Shown here in pieces: positions 7,871 to 16,909 of a stretch of 64,000 bases of DNA. Source of the stretch: Candidatus Rifleibacteriota bacterium (GTDB lineage Bacteria > Muiribacteriota > Ozemobacteria > Ozemobacterales > Ozemobacteraceae); NCBI GenBank assembly GCA_015233565.1, contig JADFXM010000025.1, forward strand, positions 1-64,000, read 5' to 3'. A program made the translations under genes and the position numbers. A model generated the notes under the pieces. That model had not been told where the DNA came from and did no database searches. It saw only the letters and a list, made by a program, of their open reading frames with translations. Position 1 is the stretch's first letter; every line of letters starts with the position of its first letter.

Positions 7871-10064
7871 ACGTCCATCATTTCTGATTTCTTCATTTAT
7901 TGCCTGGCTGGAAATACCTGAAAAGCGGCAAAGATCTTTTATCACCTATCTCCTTGCTTTTTTTGCCGGGATGGTTTTGATACTATTTCTTGATCCCAGC
8001 GGTTTTAGTCCTGAAGTTGCCGAGGGTTCGGTTTGTCCCAAAACAATTCGAAGCCCCAAAAATATCAGTTTTGTGGATGAAAGAAAAACCGAGGAACTTA
8101 GAAGACTCGAAGAAGAGAAAGTCGAGCCGGTAATAACTTCGATTCCCAATGCTGAAAACGAATTGCTTAACCGGTTTGATAAATTCTTTAACGAAGCGGG
8201 AGTTTTTATTGATGATTCCAAAAAACCGGAATTTCAGGATTTCAATAATACTCTGATTTCTACATATTTTCCCGGTGATAAACTTCTTGATTCTGAGAAC
8301 CTGAAGGAACTCCTGACTCTTAAGAAACCTGAATTTGAGCGACTGAAGAAAGAGTCCAGACAAATTCTTCTTAATTTCAGCCAGTCAATAGTCACAATCA
8401 GAAATCTAGAGACAATAAAAAATCAAGTAAAGAAGCATGTTTTAGATCTTCCTGGTGGAGGATTGTTCAGACGGTTGATGACCGAAGTTGTAAAAAACGG
8501 GATCAGTGTTAACGCAATCGAAGATGCCAAAGAGACCCGTGAACGACGTGAATTAGCGGCAAAAGCTGTTGCTCCCGTTAAAAGAAATTTCCAAAAAGGG
8601 CAGAAAATAATCGATGAGGGAGTTATTGTAACTGCTGACGATATCTACGTATTAAGGACCATTGAAAAACAGCTTCAAAAGAATCAGCTCATGTCGTTTT
8701 TAGGGTATTCTATTTTGGCGGCCTTGTTGATAGTTACTTCTCTAGCACATCTAAGACTTACGCGACAAGGGATTCTTCAGGATCCCCATCTGTTCAGATT
8801 ATTGGGTGCCCTCTGGATATCGGCCCTCCTACTTGGAAGGATTGTCTATTCCTTCGGGTCAGCCTATGGACAACAAGCCATTTCTGTTCTTTTCACTCCT
8901 CTTCCTTCCATCGGATTACTGATGGCGGCGCTTCTTGATTGCCAGGTTGCAGTGTTTCACCAAATGCTTCTTGGAGTGTTGACATTTGTTTTGGCTGAAT
9001 CTAATGCGAGATTTGCAATCGTCAGTTTAATGGGAGGAGTAGCCGGTGTTCTGGCGTGGCATTCTCTTCCGCGCGATGTCAGCATCAGAAGAGCTATTGG
9101 TTCCTCAGGATTAAAAATAGGAATAGCAAATTCATTTTTACTACTGTCTCTGACTTTACTTGATGCTGAAACGCTGTCATTAATGGATCTTAAAGCCATT
9201 TTGATTTTGATTGGTTGTGGTTTCGGAAATGGAGTGCTTTCCGGAATTCTGGCTAATGGTGCTCTTCCATATATAGAACATCTGTTGCCGCTTGCAACCG
9301 GTTCCAGGCTTCTTGAGTTGGCTGATTTAAGTCAGCCCCTGTTGAAGCGACTTGCCGACGAGGCCCCCGGTACCTATCAGCATTCAGTAATGGTTGCAGC
9401 ACTGGCTGAAGCTGCAGCACTTGAGATTGGCGCTGATCCACTTTTGGCAAAAATTGGTGCCTATTTCCATGACATTGGAAAGCTGAAGCGACCCCAATAT
9501 TTTGCTGAGAATCAGACCGATAAAAATCAACATGACACTTTAAGCCCCTATCTTTCCAGCTTGATATTGGTTGGTCACGTAAAAGACGGAATTGACCTCG
9601 CTCGTGATTATTCTCTTCCGGATAGAGTTGTGGCTTTCATCAGAGAACATCACGGTACCACTTTGATCAGCTATTTTTATCAACAGGCCAAAACTGAGAC
9701 TGCCGGAAGCGAGGATGTAAGTGAAGATCGTTTTAGATATCCGGGGCCAAAGCCGCAAACAAAAGAGTCCGCTATTGTAATGTTGGCAGATTCAGTTGAA
9801 GCAGCTTCCCGCACTCTCCCTCAACACAATTTGGCTCGCCTTGAAGGACTGGTGGGCAAGATCGTTGAAAATAAGTTCAAGGAAGAGTCTCAACTTGATG
9901 AAAGCGATTTAACACTTAAAGATTTCGAGAAAATTTCAGGAGCATTTGTAAGAGTCTTGGCATCGATGTTCCATGGACGAGTCGATTATCCAGGCAAGTT
10001 TTCCAATCAACCCAAGGGAGGAATCGATGGAGGTTCTAATCAGCAACCGGCAAAAGAAGATTAA
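7863..10064 (+). CDS. 7TM-HD membrane phosphodiesterase (PgpH/YqfF family)
   Basis: A 733-residue membrane protein. It has one N-terminal membrane helix, a large extracytoplasmic 7TMR-HDED domain (about 45-275), a block of about seven membrane helices (275-480) and a cytoplasmic HD domain. HD metal ligands include H507 (YQHSVMVAAL) and H536-D537 (HDIGK). Characterised Listeria PgpH hydrolyses c-di-AMP, so that substrate is a reasonable inference, although no diadenylate cyclase is seen in this window. The start chosen is ATG 7863, a few bases after GAGGAAGG; ATG 7845 is the alternative. The 3' end overlaps ybeY by 38 bp, so the genes are probably coupled. Confidence 0.9.
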   Translation: MNERPSFLISSFIAWLEIPEKRQRSFITYLLAFFAGMVLILFLDPSGFSPEVAEGSVCPKTIRSPKNISFVDERKTEELRRLEEEKVEPVITSIPNAENELLNRFDKFFNEAGVFIDDSKKPEFQDFNNTLISTYFPGDKLLDSENLKELLTLKKPEFERLKKESRQILLNFSQSIVTIRNLETIKNQVKKHVLDLPGGGLFRRLMTEVVKNGISVNAIEDAKETRERRELAAKAVAPVKRNFQKGQKIIDEGVIVTADDIYVLRTIEKQLQKNQLMSFLGYSILAALLIVTSLAHLRLTRQGILQDPHLFRLLGALWISALLLGRIVYSFGSAYGQQAISVLFTPLPSIGLLMAALLDCQVAVFHQMLLGVLTFVLAESNARFAIVSLMGGVAGVLAWHSLPRDVSIRRAIGSSGLKIGIANSFLLLSLTLLDAETLSLMDLKAILILIGCGFGNGVLSGILANGALPYIEHLLPLATGSRLLELADLSQPLLKRLADEAPGTYQHSVMVAALAEAAALEIGADPLLAKIGAYFHDIGKLKRPQYFAENQTDKNQHDTLSPYLSSLILVGHVKDGIDLARDYSLPDRVVAFIREHHGTTLISYFYQQAKTETAGSEDVSEDRFRYPGPKPQTKESAIVMLADSVEAASRTLPQHNLARLEGLVGKIVENKFKEESQLDESDLTLKDFEKISGAFVRVLASMFHGRVDYPGKFSNQPKGGIDGGSNQQPAKED

Positions 10065-10590
10065 ATTGAACCTTAGCCGTATCAGAACTATTGCCCAGGA
10101 AATTATGAAATTCGAAGGTATCTCACAAAATGCCGAACTTTCAGTGGTTTTTTGCGATGATGATTTTATCCAAAAACTCAATCATCAATATCTGGGACAC
10201 AACCGACCGACCGATGTCCTTTCTTTTCCCATGGAAGAAAGTGAATTCGAACACGAAACCGTTCTTATTGGAGATGTTGTAATCAGCATTGAGACTGCAA
10301 TTCGACAGGCAGAAAAATTACGTCACTCTGTCGGTCTGGAAATTGTATTTCTTCTTACACACGGACTTTTGCATCTGTTTGGCTATGACCACAAAAGAAA
10401 ACTGGACTTAACCAGAATGAAAAAAAGAGAAGAGACAATTTGTGCTCTTTTGAGCGAAAAGAAATTTTTGAAAGATCTTGAATCAGCAAAATCTGTTCCT
10501 TTGATAAAAAGAGCAACAGATAGTAAGAATATTGAACTTGAAGATAGAGATTCTGACGGAGAAAATATCCATAACGACGAAAAAAATTAA
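10027..10590 (+). CDS. ybeY: endoribonuclease/rRNA maturation factor YbeY
   Basis: A zinc-dependent single-strand endoribonuclease family involved in 16S rRNA 3'-end maturation and ribosome quality control. The H3XH5XH zinc motif is HGLLHLFGYDH with H112, H116 and H122. A C-terminal polar tail of about 50 residues follows the domain. The start at ATG 10027 is set by a near-perfect AAGGGAGG at 10014-10021. This places the beginning of the gene inside the end of the 7TM-HD gene. Confidence 0.95.
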   Translation: MEVLISNRQKKIKLNLSRIRTIAQEIMKFEGISQNAELSVVFCDDDFIQKLNHQYLGHNRPTDVLSFPMEESEFEHETVLIGDVVISIETAIRQAEKLRHSVGLEIVFLLTHGLLHLFGYDHKRKLDLTRMKKREETICALLSEKKFLKDLESAKSVPLIKRATDSKNIELEDRDSDGENIHNDEKN

Positions 10591-10627
10591 TGATGATTTG
10601 TATCATGAAAAGAACTTTTAAACTGAA

Positions 10628-11950
10628 ATGAACGAAAATCTGGAATTTTGTATTTTTTTGCTCTTCCTTTGTTTATCAGCATTTTTTTCAGGCACTGAAA
10701 CTGCCTTCTTTTCTCTTTCTCCATTGAGATTGAGAAAGCTTGAGGACGAGGGAAACAAAACTGCGGGTGATATACTGAAAATATTAGGAGATAAACAACA
10801 TCTTCTTGTTGTTTTGTTACTCGGAAATACCCTTGTAAATGTGGGTGCCACAACTCTTGCGACTCGATTCATTTTGAAATTCGTCGAATCTTCGGAGTTT
10901 TTGGCAAATTCCTTTGTAGGAAATTCGCCTTCCGTTGGAATTGCCATTTCTTCAGTAGTAATGACAGTGGTGCTATTATTTTGTGGTGAGATAATTCCCA
11001 AAACACTTGCAATTTTTAATTCAATGAAATTTGCATCGATAGCAGTAAATCCCTTGCGTTTTCTGCTTTTTGTTGTAGGACCATTTTCCACATTTCTTAT
11101 CTGGGTTATCAAAAAAACTATTCCTTCTTATTCTGATTGGAACCGAAATCTCGGGTCAGCAACTTCACTCGATGAGATAGATAGCTATTTCTCCCTTGGC
11201 GAAGAAGTTGGAATTATCGAGCATGAAGAAAAAGAGATGATTTCTTCAGTTTTTGAATTTGGTGATACTGTCGTCAGGGAAGTTATGATCCCCAGACCAG
11301 ATATTGTTGCCATTTCAGCTAGTACTTCCCTGGAAAATCTGCTAAAAACAGTTCGTGAAGATGGCCATTCCAGATTTCCGGTTTATGAAAACAATCTCGA
11401 TAAAATTGCCGGAATCCTTTACGTAAAGGACCTTTTCGTAAAATATGATGAAATGCGTGAAAAATTTGAGTTTCCGAAACTTTTAAGGCCGGCATATTTT
11501 GTTCCCGAATCAAAAAAACTCGATGATTTACTTAAGGAATTCCAAAAAGGGAAGCTTCATATGGCTCTGGTAGTCGATGAATATGGTGGAATTTCAGGTT
11601 TGGTTACCATTGAAGATTTACTTGAGGAAATCGTCGGAGAAATCGTTGATGAATATGACAGTGAAGAGCAAGCGTCCATTAACCAAATCGAACCAGGCGT
11701 ATACATGGTCGATGCAAAAATCAGCATTAAAGATCTGGAAGAAGCTATGGATATCACCCTGGATTACGAGGATTCAGAAACAATCGGAGGTTTTGTTTTC
11801 GAAAAATTGGGAAGGATTCCAAAGAGAGATGAACGTGTCATAGATACCCATGCTGTTTTTATTGTTTCTGAAATGAAGGGGAACAGAATACTCAAAGTAA
11901 AAATCCAGAAAATAGATTCCACAACAACAGAAGAGAAAAAGAGTGGGTGA
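10628..11950 (+). CDS. CNNM/CorC-type transporter-like membrane protein (HlyC/CorC family)
   Basis: A 440-residue protein with a DUF21 (CNNM) membrane domain of three to four helices (about 1-170, including the GEIIPKTLA motif), a CBS pair (about 215-335, opened by the typical VMIPRPD) and a C-terminal CorC/HlyC domain (350-430). Family members are linked to Mg2+/Co2+ efflux or resistance; the hemolysin label in databases is historical. It occupies the usual corC position between ybeY and era and is followed by a diverged paralogue. Confidence 0.9.
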   Translation: MNENLEFCIFLLFLCLSAFFSGTETAFFSLSPLRLRKLEDEGNKTAGDILKILGDKQHLLVVLLLGNTLVNVGATTLATRFILKFVESSEFLANSFVGNSPSVGIAISSVVMTVVLLFCGEIIPKTLAIFNSMKFASIAVNPLRFLLFVVGPFSTFLIWVIKKTIPSYSDWNRNLGSATSLDEIDSYFSLGEEVGIIEHEEKEMISSVFEFGDTVVREVMIPRPDIVAISASTSLENLLKTVREDGHSRFPVYENNLDKIAGILYVKDLFVKYDEMREKFEFPKLLRPAYFVPESKKLDDLLKEFQKGKLHMALVVDEYGGISGLVTIEDLLEEIVGEIVDEYDSEEQASINQIEPGVYMVDAKISIKDLEEAMDITLDYEDSETIGGFVFEKLGRIPKRDERVIDTHAVFIVSEMKGNRILKVKIQKIDSTTTEEKKSG

Positions 11951-12035
11951 TGTGTTTTTTGGGAAATTTGAGGATGTGAAACTGTTCTCGAATGTGAATT
12001 TCCAAAAGTGTGCAGAGATTCTCTGATTTGAAAAT

Positions 12036-13286
12036 ATGATTTATTTGATTTCCCCGATACTAGTAGCAATTTTCCTTTTTTTAATTTATTTTTTTGCTGG
12101 AATTGAAACTGGAGTGGTTTCGCTTGATCAGAATGTGTTGCTTCATCGCGCATCATTGCCGGATCGAAAAGGTGAAAAGTCGCTACTGAAATTTTCCAAA
12201 CAACCAGAGCGATTTCTTGCTTTAACTCTCATCGGTTTAAGCATGAGTCTTGTTATTGCCACATCAATCACCACCGACCTTCTGGAGAAAATTGGTCCAA
12301 TTGCAGTAACGATTGGGTCAGCAATTGAGTCACTTTTAATCTTCTTCGTTTGCGAACTTCTTCCCAAAATGGCATTTGCAGCCAAGCCTATTGAAATGTC
12401 ACTGAAATTTATTAGGTTATTGGAATTTTTTGACAAAATCCTTTATGTTCCGATTAGAGTCCTTAATTATATTACACATGCCCTGCTTTCAAAGTTTCAT
12501 CTGGAGGGTGATTTTAAGAAAAAAGCGCTTTCAAGAGAGGAACTCCTTATTCTTTTGTCTTTTGGCGCCTCTTCTGGAACAATCCGAGAGAGGCATCACC
12601 GAATGGCTAGGGGTATAATAGGCTTGAAAGAAACACGCGTTTGTGAGATCATGATTCCCAGAGTTAAAGTGATTGCTCTTGAGGCTTCAGCTTCAATAAA
12701 TACTGCCCGTTCATTGGTTAAGGAGTGTGGATTTTCGAGGGTTCCGGTTTTTGAAGGAAATATTGACCAAATTGTGGGTGTAATTTACTTCAAGGATTTG
12801 TTTTTGGAAATGGAAAAACTGGTTTCATTGAAACAAATTACAAAGAAGCCTTTGTTTGTTCCTGAGTCGAAGAATGCATTGGAACTTTTCAAGGAAATGC
12901 GCATAAAAAACACTCAAACTGCCGTTGTCCTTGATGAGTATGGAGCCACAGGAGGTTTTGTCACTTTGGAGGACTTGCTGGAAGAGGTTGTTGGGGAAAT
13001 TCGTGACGAATTGGATGAAAGTACCACAAGCTGGAAGCGTAACTTAGACGGGTCGATAATAATAAAGGCGGATATCAATCTGGCAAATCTTGCTCGCGAC
13101 ACCGGGATTGACTTTACAGCTGAGGAGCATGTATCAACTTTGAATGGGCTGATTCTTCAAAGACTTGGAAGAATTCCCACCAAAGGAGAATGTTTGTTAA
13201 TCGATACAAAGAAAATGGAAGTATTAGCCTCGGATCAGAGAAAGGTTCAAATAGTAAAAGTCCTTGAGGAAAAATCGATTTACTAA
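12036..13286 (+). CDS. second, diverged CNNM/CorC-type membrane protein
   Basis: A 416-residue paralogue of the preceding gene with the same order: DUF21 membrane part (1-150), CBS pair opened by IMIPRVKVIAL, and a C-terminal CorC/HlyC domain. The membrane part has drifted: the GEIIPKTLA motif of the first copy is CELLPKMAFA here, and the early SGTETA-like motif is AGIETG. The two copies may form heterodimers, or the second may have lost transport. The Shine-Dalgarno sequence is poor; the ATG at 12036 is the first in the frame. Confidence 0.87.
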   Translation: MIYLISPILVAIFLFLIYFFAGIETGVVSLDQNVLLHRASLPDRKGEKSLLKFSKQPERFLALTLIGLSMSLVIATSITTDLLEKIGPIAVTIGSAIESLLIFFVCELLPKMAFAAKPIEMSLKFIRLLEFFDKILYVPIRVLNYITHALLSKFHLEGDFKKKALSREELLILLSFGASSGTIRERHHRMARGIIGLKETRVCEIMIPRVKVIALEASASINTARSLVKECGFSRVPVFEGNIDQIVGVIYFKDLFLEMEKLVSLKQITKKPLFVPESKNALELFKEMRIKNTQTAVVLDEYGATGGFVTLEDLLEEVVGEIRDELDESTTSWKRNLDGSIIIKADINLANLARDTGIDFTAEEHVSTLNGLILQRLGRIPTKGECLLIDTKKMEVLASDQRKVQIVKVLEEKSIY

Positions 13287-13366
13287 GATTATTCCTATAT
13301 TTGAAAGAAGTTTATGTCTGCCGATGAATTTTAAAAGAGCTCATATCTAATTGGAAAAGATTTAGA

Positions 13367-14065
13367 ATGGACAGAGAAAAGCTAAAAAATGTTCTTTCAG
13401 TTTTTCTGGATATTTTAGGAAACTTGTATTCAGTGTTGCGTTCGTATTTTTTCACTGGCCTGATTTTGGTGGTCCCTATGGCCGTCACTGTTTACGTTGT
13501 TTTTATTCTGTTCCAGGCAGCAGATGGGCTTCTGGGGAATGCTTTAAGTCAAGCCCTGGGATATAACATTCCAGGGGTTGGGTTGATCTCAACCATGCTG
13601 ATTTTGATGCTGTTTGGAGTAATAGCTCAAAACGTTATCGGAAAGAGATTCTTGCACTGGCTAGATATTTCATTACAAAGTCTTCCAATGGTAAGATCGC
13701 TGTATATGAGCGTAAAGCAAGTGTCGGACGTCCTTTTCAAAAATCAGCCAAGTGATTTTCAAAGAGTTGTGATGATTGAATTTCCACATGAAAAGTGTTG
13801 GACTCTTGGGTTTATTACGGGAGATTTTCCGACAGGAATTTGTCGAAATCCCATTTCCGAAAAGATGGTCTGTGTCTTCGTCCCGGCTACACCAAATCCA
13901 ACTTCGGGTTTTCTTTTGTTTGTCGATAAAGACAAAGTCATGGATACAAATTTGGGAATTGAAGAAGCAATGAAGATGATTATTTCCGTTGGTTTGGTTA
14001 AGCCTGGTCTAACCAATCCAATTCCACCCTATAATAATTTTGAGGATTTCACGATTCCGCATTGA
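13367..14065 (+). CDS. DUF502 membrane protein
   Basis: A 232-residue protein with two hydrophobic helices (about 22-50 and 70-95) and the conserved DUF502 core (RSYFFTGLILVVPMAVTVYV, then SLPMVRSLYMSVKQVSD). The family is widespread and of unknown function, probably in the inner membrane. It sits between the CNNM pair and DUF3048, with only 18 bp to the next gene, so the run to DUF3048 is probably one operon. Confidence 0.88.
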   Translation: MDREKLKNVLSVFLDILGNLYSVLRSYFFTGLILVVPMAVTVYVVFILFQAADGLLGNALSQALGYNIPGVGLISTMLILMLFGVIAQNVIGKRFLHWLDISLQSLPMVRSLYMSVKQVSDVLFKNQPSDFQRVVMIEFPHEKCWTLGFITGDFPTGICRNPISEKMVCVFVPATPNPTSGFLLFVDKDKVMDTNLGIEEAMKMIISVGLVKPGLTNPIPPYNNFEDFTIPH

Positions 14066-14083
14066 AAGGACGTGTAAAGAAAA

Positions 14084-15901
14084 ATGAAAGCCGCGAATAT
14101 AATTAGAATTTTTGCAACAGTCATTATATTATTCCTTGTCTTTTTTTCATTAAACAAGATAGCCTTGGCACAAAATTTTGATGTGATGCGAAATTATCTT
14201 GAAACTCGGGATCTCTTGATGGTTTTTAAAATGGAAGTGGAAAAAGAGATGATTACCAATAAATCTGTGACTTTGGAAAAGATTGATGGTTATCAGGCAA
14301 ATCTCAAGAAACTTTCAGACAAAGTGGAGCTATTTAAAAGCTCTGCAGATCCTTTATCACGATATTACAAAGATAGGTTGGTCGATCTGTATGAAGAAAT
14401 TGATACTCTGTTAGTTCATTTGAGAAAAAGGAAGGAAGCAGATAAACTCTCTGTTCAGCCAGCCCAGCCTCCAAAAATAGCTGCATCTGAGAGTATTGTG
14501 CTTCCTCAACCAGAGAGTGTGGTTACAAAACCAGTGGCAAGTATAACAACTGTGGTTCCAGTACAACCTCCCGCTGGGTTAGTAAAAAGAGTTACAACTG
14601 CTCTCAAAAGCTTTTTCCTTCCCATTGGTTTTCGAAATATTATTCCACGATTTGTAAAGGGAATTGGAAAACGAAAAAAACTCAAGCCGATTTCCCTCCT
14701 GGCTTCTGGAACTGTTTCTTTGATTGGTTCTGCAACGCTTCAAGTGCCTATAGTTTCTTCAGGAACTCAAGTGGTTGCAAATATTCCTTCTGCATTGCCG
14801 ACCGTTTTTCCAGCTTCAACTTCAGTTCCACCCGCCTCCCTCTCATCAAACCTGGCTTCAGCTTCTCCGGCCTTACCCCCATCCAGCGTAATTTCTCCCC
14901 GAACTGGATCAGAAGCAGTATCTTTTCCCCCTCTTTCCGTGGCCAGTGCTCCTAACAAAATGTCTCCCCTTGCATATTCCAACACTGATGACCCACGTAT
15001 CTTAAAAGTGAAAAGCATGCGGCCGGTAGCTGTAATGATTGAAAACCACAAACTTGCACGCCCTCAAACCGGAATTTTTGAAGCCGAAGTGGTTTACGAA
15101 ATTCCTGTGGAGGGTGGAATAACCAGGTTTATGGCTCTTTTTTATCACATGGCAGGTTTGATTGGCCCTGTGAGATCCTGTCGGGATTATTTTGTAGACC
15201 GCGCACTAGAAGTTAATGCTCTCTATGCCCATTGTGGAGGTAGCCCGCAGGGTTATCAATATCTTGCCTCTCAAAATCCTGTAGAAATAGATGAAATCTC
15301 CTCTGGGGAACCATTTTTCCGGGATAGTTCCAGAAAAGCTCCACATAACCTTTATACCAAAATGAAAAAACTGGTTGAATATGTGGCCAAAAAACATCCG
15401 ATGGAATTATCATATTTGAGATTGCCTTTGCGATACGGTCTGAACCCCACTGTTTCAGAAATTCCCAATCGTGGAGTGCATATAAAATATCACGCAAATT
15501 ATTCAGTTTCTTATAGATTTTCTCCTTCAAGAAATTTATATTTTCGCTACATGAATGGTGAACAGCACCTTGATAGGGTTACCCTGAAACCCATCGCTCC
15601 TGGAACAATTATTATTCAGCAGGCAACCATGAAAGTTATTGACGATAAAGGAAGACAGGACATTTCCTTTATAGGTGAAGGTAAGTGCTGGGTTATCTAT
15701 GGAGGATCCATTACTGAGTGCACCTGGAAGAAAAAATCTCCCCGGGATTTTACGGAATTCACTGATTTATCGGGAAAACCCGTTGTCTTTGCTAACGACA
15801 AACCGGTTTGGATACAAGTAATTTCCCCTAGAGAAAAAGTTACTTTTGATCCTCCCATAAATGATGATAAAATAGCCATATCGAAATTGGAGAAACATTG
15901 A
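14084..15901 (+). CDS. exported DUF3048 (YerB-like) protein
   Basis: A 605-residue protein with an N-terminal membrane/signal segment (about 5-29, ending ALA-QN), a helical region with possible coiled coil (30-125), a long Ser/Pro/Ala/Val-rich linker (125-300) and a C-terminal DUF3048 domain (about 305-600) with MRPVAVMIENHKLARPQTG and GPVRSCRDYFV. YerB-like proteins of Firmicutes are lipoproteins of unknown role. I see no lipobox cysteine here, so it is probably periplasmic or membrane-tethered. A terminator-like hairpin follows. Confidence 0.85.
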   Translation: MKAANIIRIFATVIILFLVFFSLNKIALAQNFDVMRNYLETRDLLMVFKMEVEKEMITNKSVTLEKIDGYQANLKKLSDKVELFKSSADPLSRYYKDRLVDLYEEIDTLLVHLRKRKEADKLSVQPAQPPKIAASESIVLPQPESVVTKPVASITTVVPVQPPAGLVKRVTTALKSFFLPIGFRNIIPRFVKGIGKRKKLKPISLLASGTVSLIGSATLQVPIVSSGTQVVANIPSALPTVFPASTSVPPASLSSNLASASPALPPSSVISPRTGSEAVSFPPLSVASAPNKMSPLAYSNTDDPRILKVKSMRPVAVMIENHKLARPQTGIFEAEVVYEIPVEGGITRFMALFYHMAGLIGPVRSCRDYFVDRALEVNALYAHCGGSPQGYQYLASQNPVEIDEISSGEPFFRDSSRKAPHNLYTKMKKLVEYVAKKHPMELSYLRLPLRYGLNPTVSEIPNRGVHIKYHANYSVSYRFSPSRNLYFRYMNGEQHLDRVTLKPIAPGTIIIQQATMKVIDDKGRQDISFIGEGKCWVIYGGSITECTWKKKSPRDFTEFTDLSGKPVVFANDKPVWIQVISPREKVTFDPPINDDKIAISKLEKH

Positions 15902-15908
15902 CAAATAT

Positions 15909-15933
15909 CGCCTCTCAAAGGCGCTTCTTTTTT
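15909..15933 (+). terminator. Rho-independent terminator after the DUF3048 gene
   Basis: CGCCT (15909-15913), a 5-base loop and AGGCG (15919-15923) are followed by CTTCTTTTTT. The stem is short but GC-rich and sits 8 bases after the stop codon. Confidence 0.6.
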
Positions 15934-15967
15934 AAAAAAGTGAGAGTAACCAAATGAGTTCAATTAA

Positions 15968-16888
15968 ATGACAGAAATATCAAGTCCCATTAATGGTAAA
16001 TTTGGCCTGGTAGGAATTTTTGGCCGTGCCAATGCTGGAAAATCAACCCTTGTCAACGCATTGGTGGGGGAAATGGTTTCGATAGTTTCTTCAAGACCAC
16101 AAACCACTAGAAAAAAAATTCTTGGAATAGTGACTCGAAATGAGTCACAGGTTGTTTTTTGCGACACTCCCGGATTGCATCAGATTAAAAACAAGTTAGA
16201 TGCCTACATGATTTGTGAGATTGAATCGGTTCCAAAAGTGGTTTGTGGTGCTGTATATCTGTTTGATTCCACCGATCTCAGGCTCGAAGAGGACAGAGGC
16301 TATATTGAAAAACTCTTTTCCGGAGTAAATACGCCGAAAATCGCATTGTTAACAAAAATTGATTCTCCCAAAAGTAAGGTAAATTCTTCATTGATTGAGG
16401 AGATATCGAAATTAGGAAAATTCGATTCGATTTTGGAAATATCTTCCAAATCAGGGAAAGGTCTGGAACAGGTTTGGAAAGAAATCGTTTGTTGGCTCCC
16501 AGAGGGGCCACATGCGTATTCTTCTGAGGACTATACTACCCAGACAGAGCGTGAAATTTGTGAGGAAGTAATCAGAGAAGAAATATTGAGTTGTTTTTAT
16601 CAGGAGGTTCCTCATTCCGTGGCAGTTACCATCGATGAATTTAAAGAGCGGGAGAACGGAAAAACTTATGTAAGTGCTGTATTAAATGTTGAAAAAGAGG
16701 GACATAAGAAAATAGTAATTGGAACAAAAGGTGAAAACCTCAAAAAATTGGGAATGGCTGCGCGTTTGCGTTTAAATTCCCAACTGGGGCGTGATTTTTA
16801 TTTGAGCCTTTGGGTTAAAGTCAGACCAAATTGGCGAAAAAACGAGGATTGGATAAGGAAGCTTGGGTATAAGCCTCAAGTTCTTTAG
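15968..16888 (+). CDS. era: GTPase Era
   Basis: Era binds the 3' end of 16S rRNA and couples 30S maturation to growth. The 306-residue product has G1 GRANAGKST (about 18-26), the QTTRKKI G2 region, DTPG (G3), TKID (G4) and a C-terminal KH domain with VIGTKGENLKKLG. Length is normal. No good Shine-Dalgarno precedes ATG 15968. An ATG at 15954 opens only a five-codon frame ending inside the true start region. Confidence 0.96.
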   Translation: MTEISSPINGKFGLVGIFGRANAGKSTLVNALVGEMVSIVSSRPQTTRKKILGIVTRNESQVVFCDTPGLHQIKNKLDAYMICEIESVPKVVCGAVYLFDSTDLRLEEDRGYIEKLFSGVNTPKIALLTKIDSPKSKVNSSLIEEISKLGKFDSILEISSKSGKGLEQVWKEIVCWLPEGPHAYSSEDYTTQTEREICEEVIREEILSCFYQEVPHSVAVTIDEFKERENGKTYVSAVLNVEKEGHKKIVIGTKGENLKKLGMAARLRLNSQLGRDFYLSLWVKVRPNWRKNEDWIRKLGYKPQVL

Positions 16889-16909
16889 TGAAAGAAAAAG
16901 GGAAAGATA

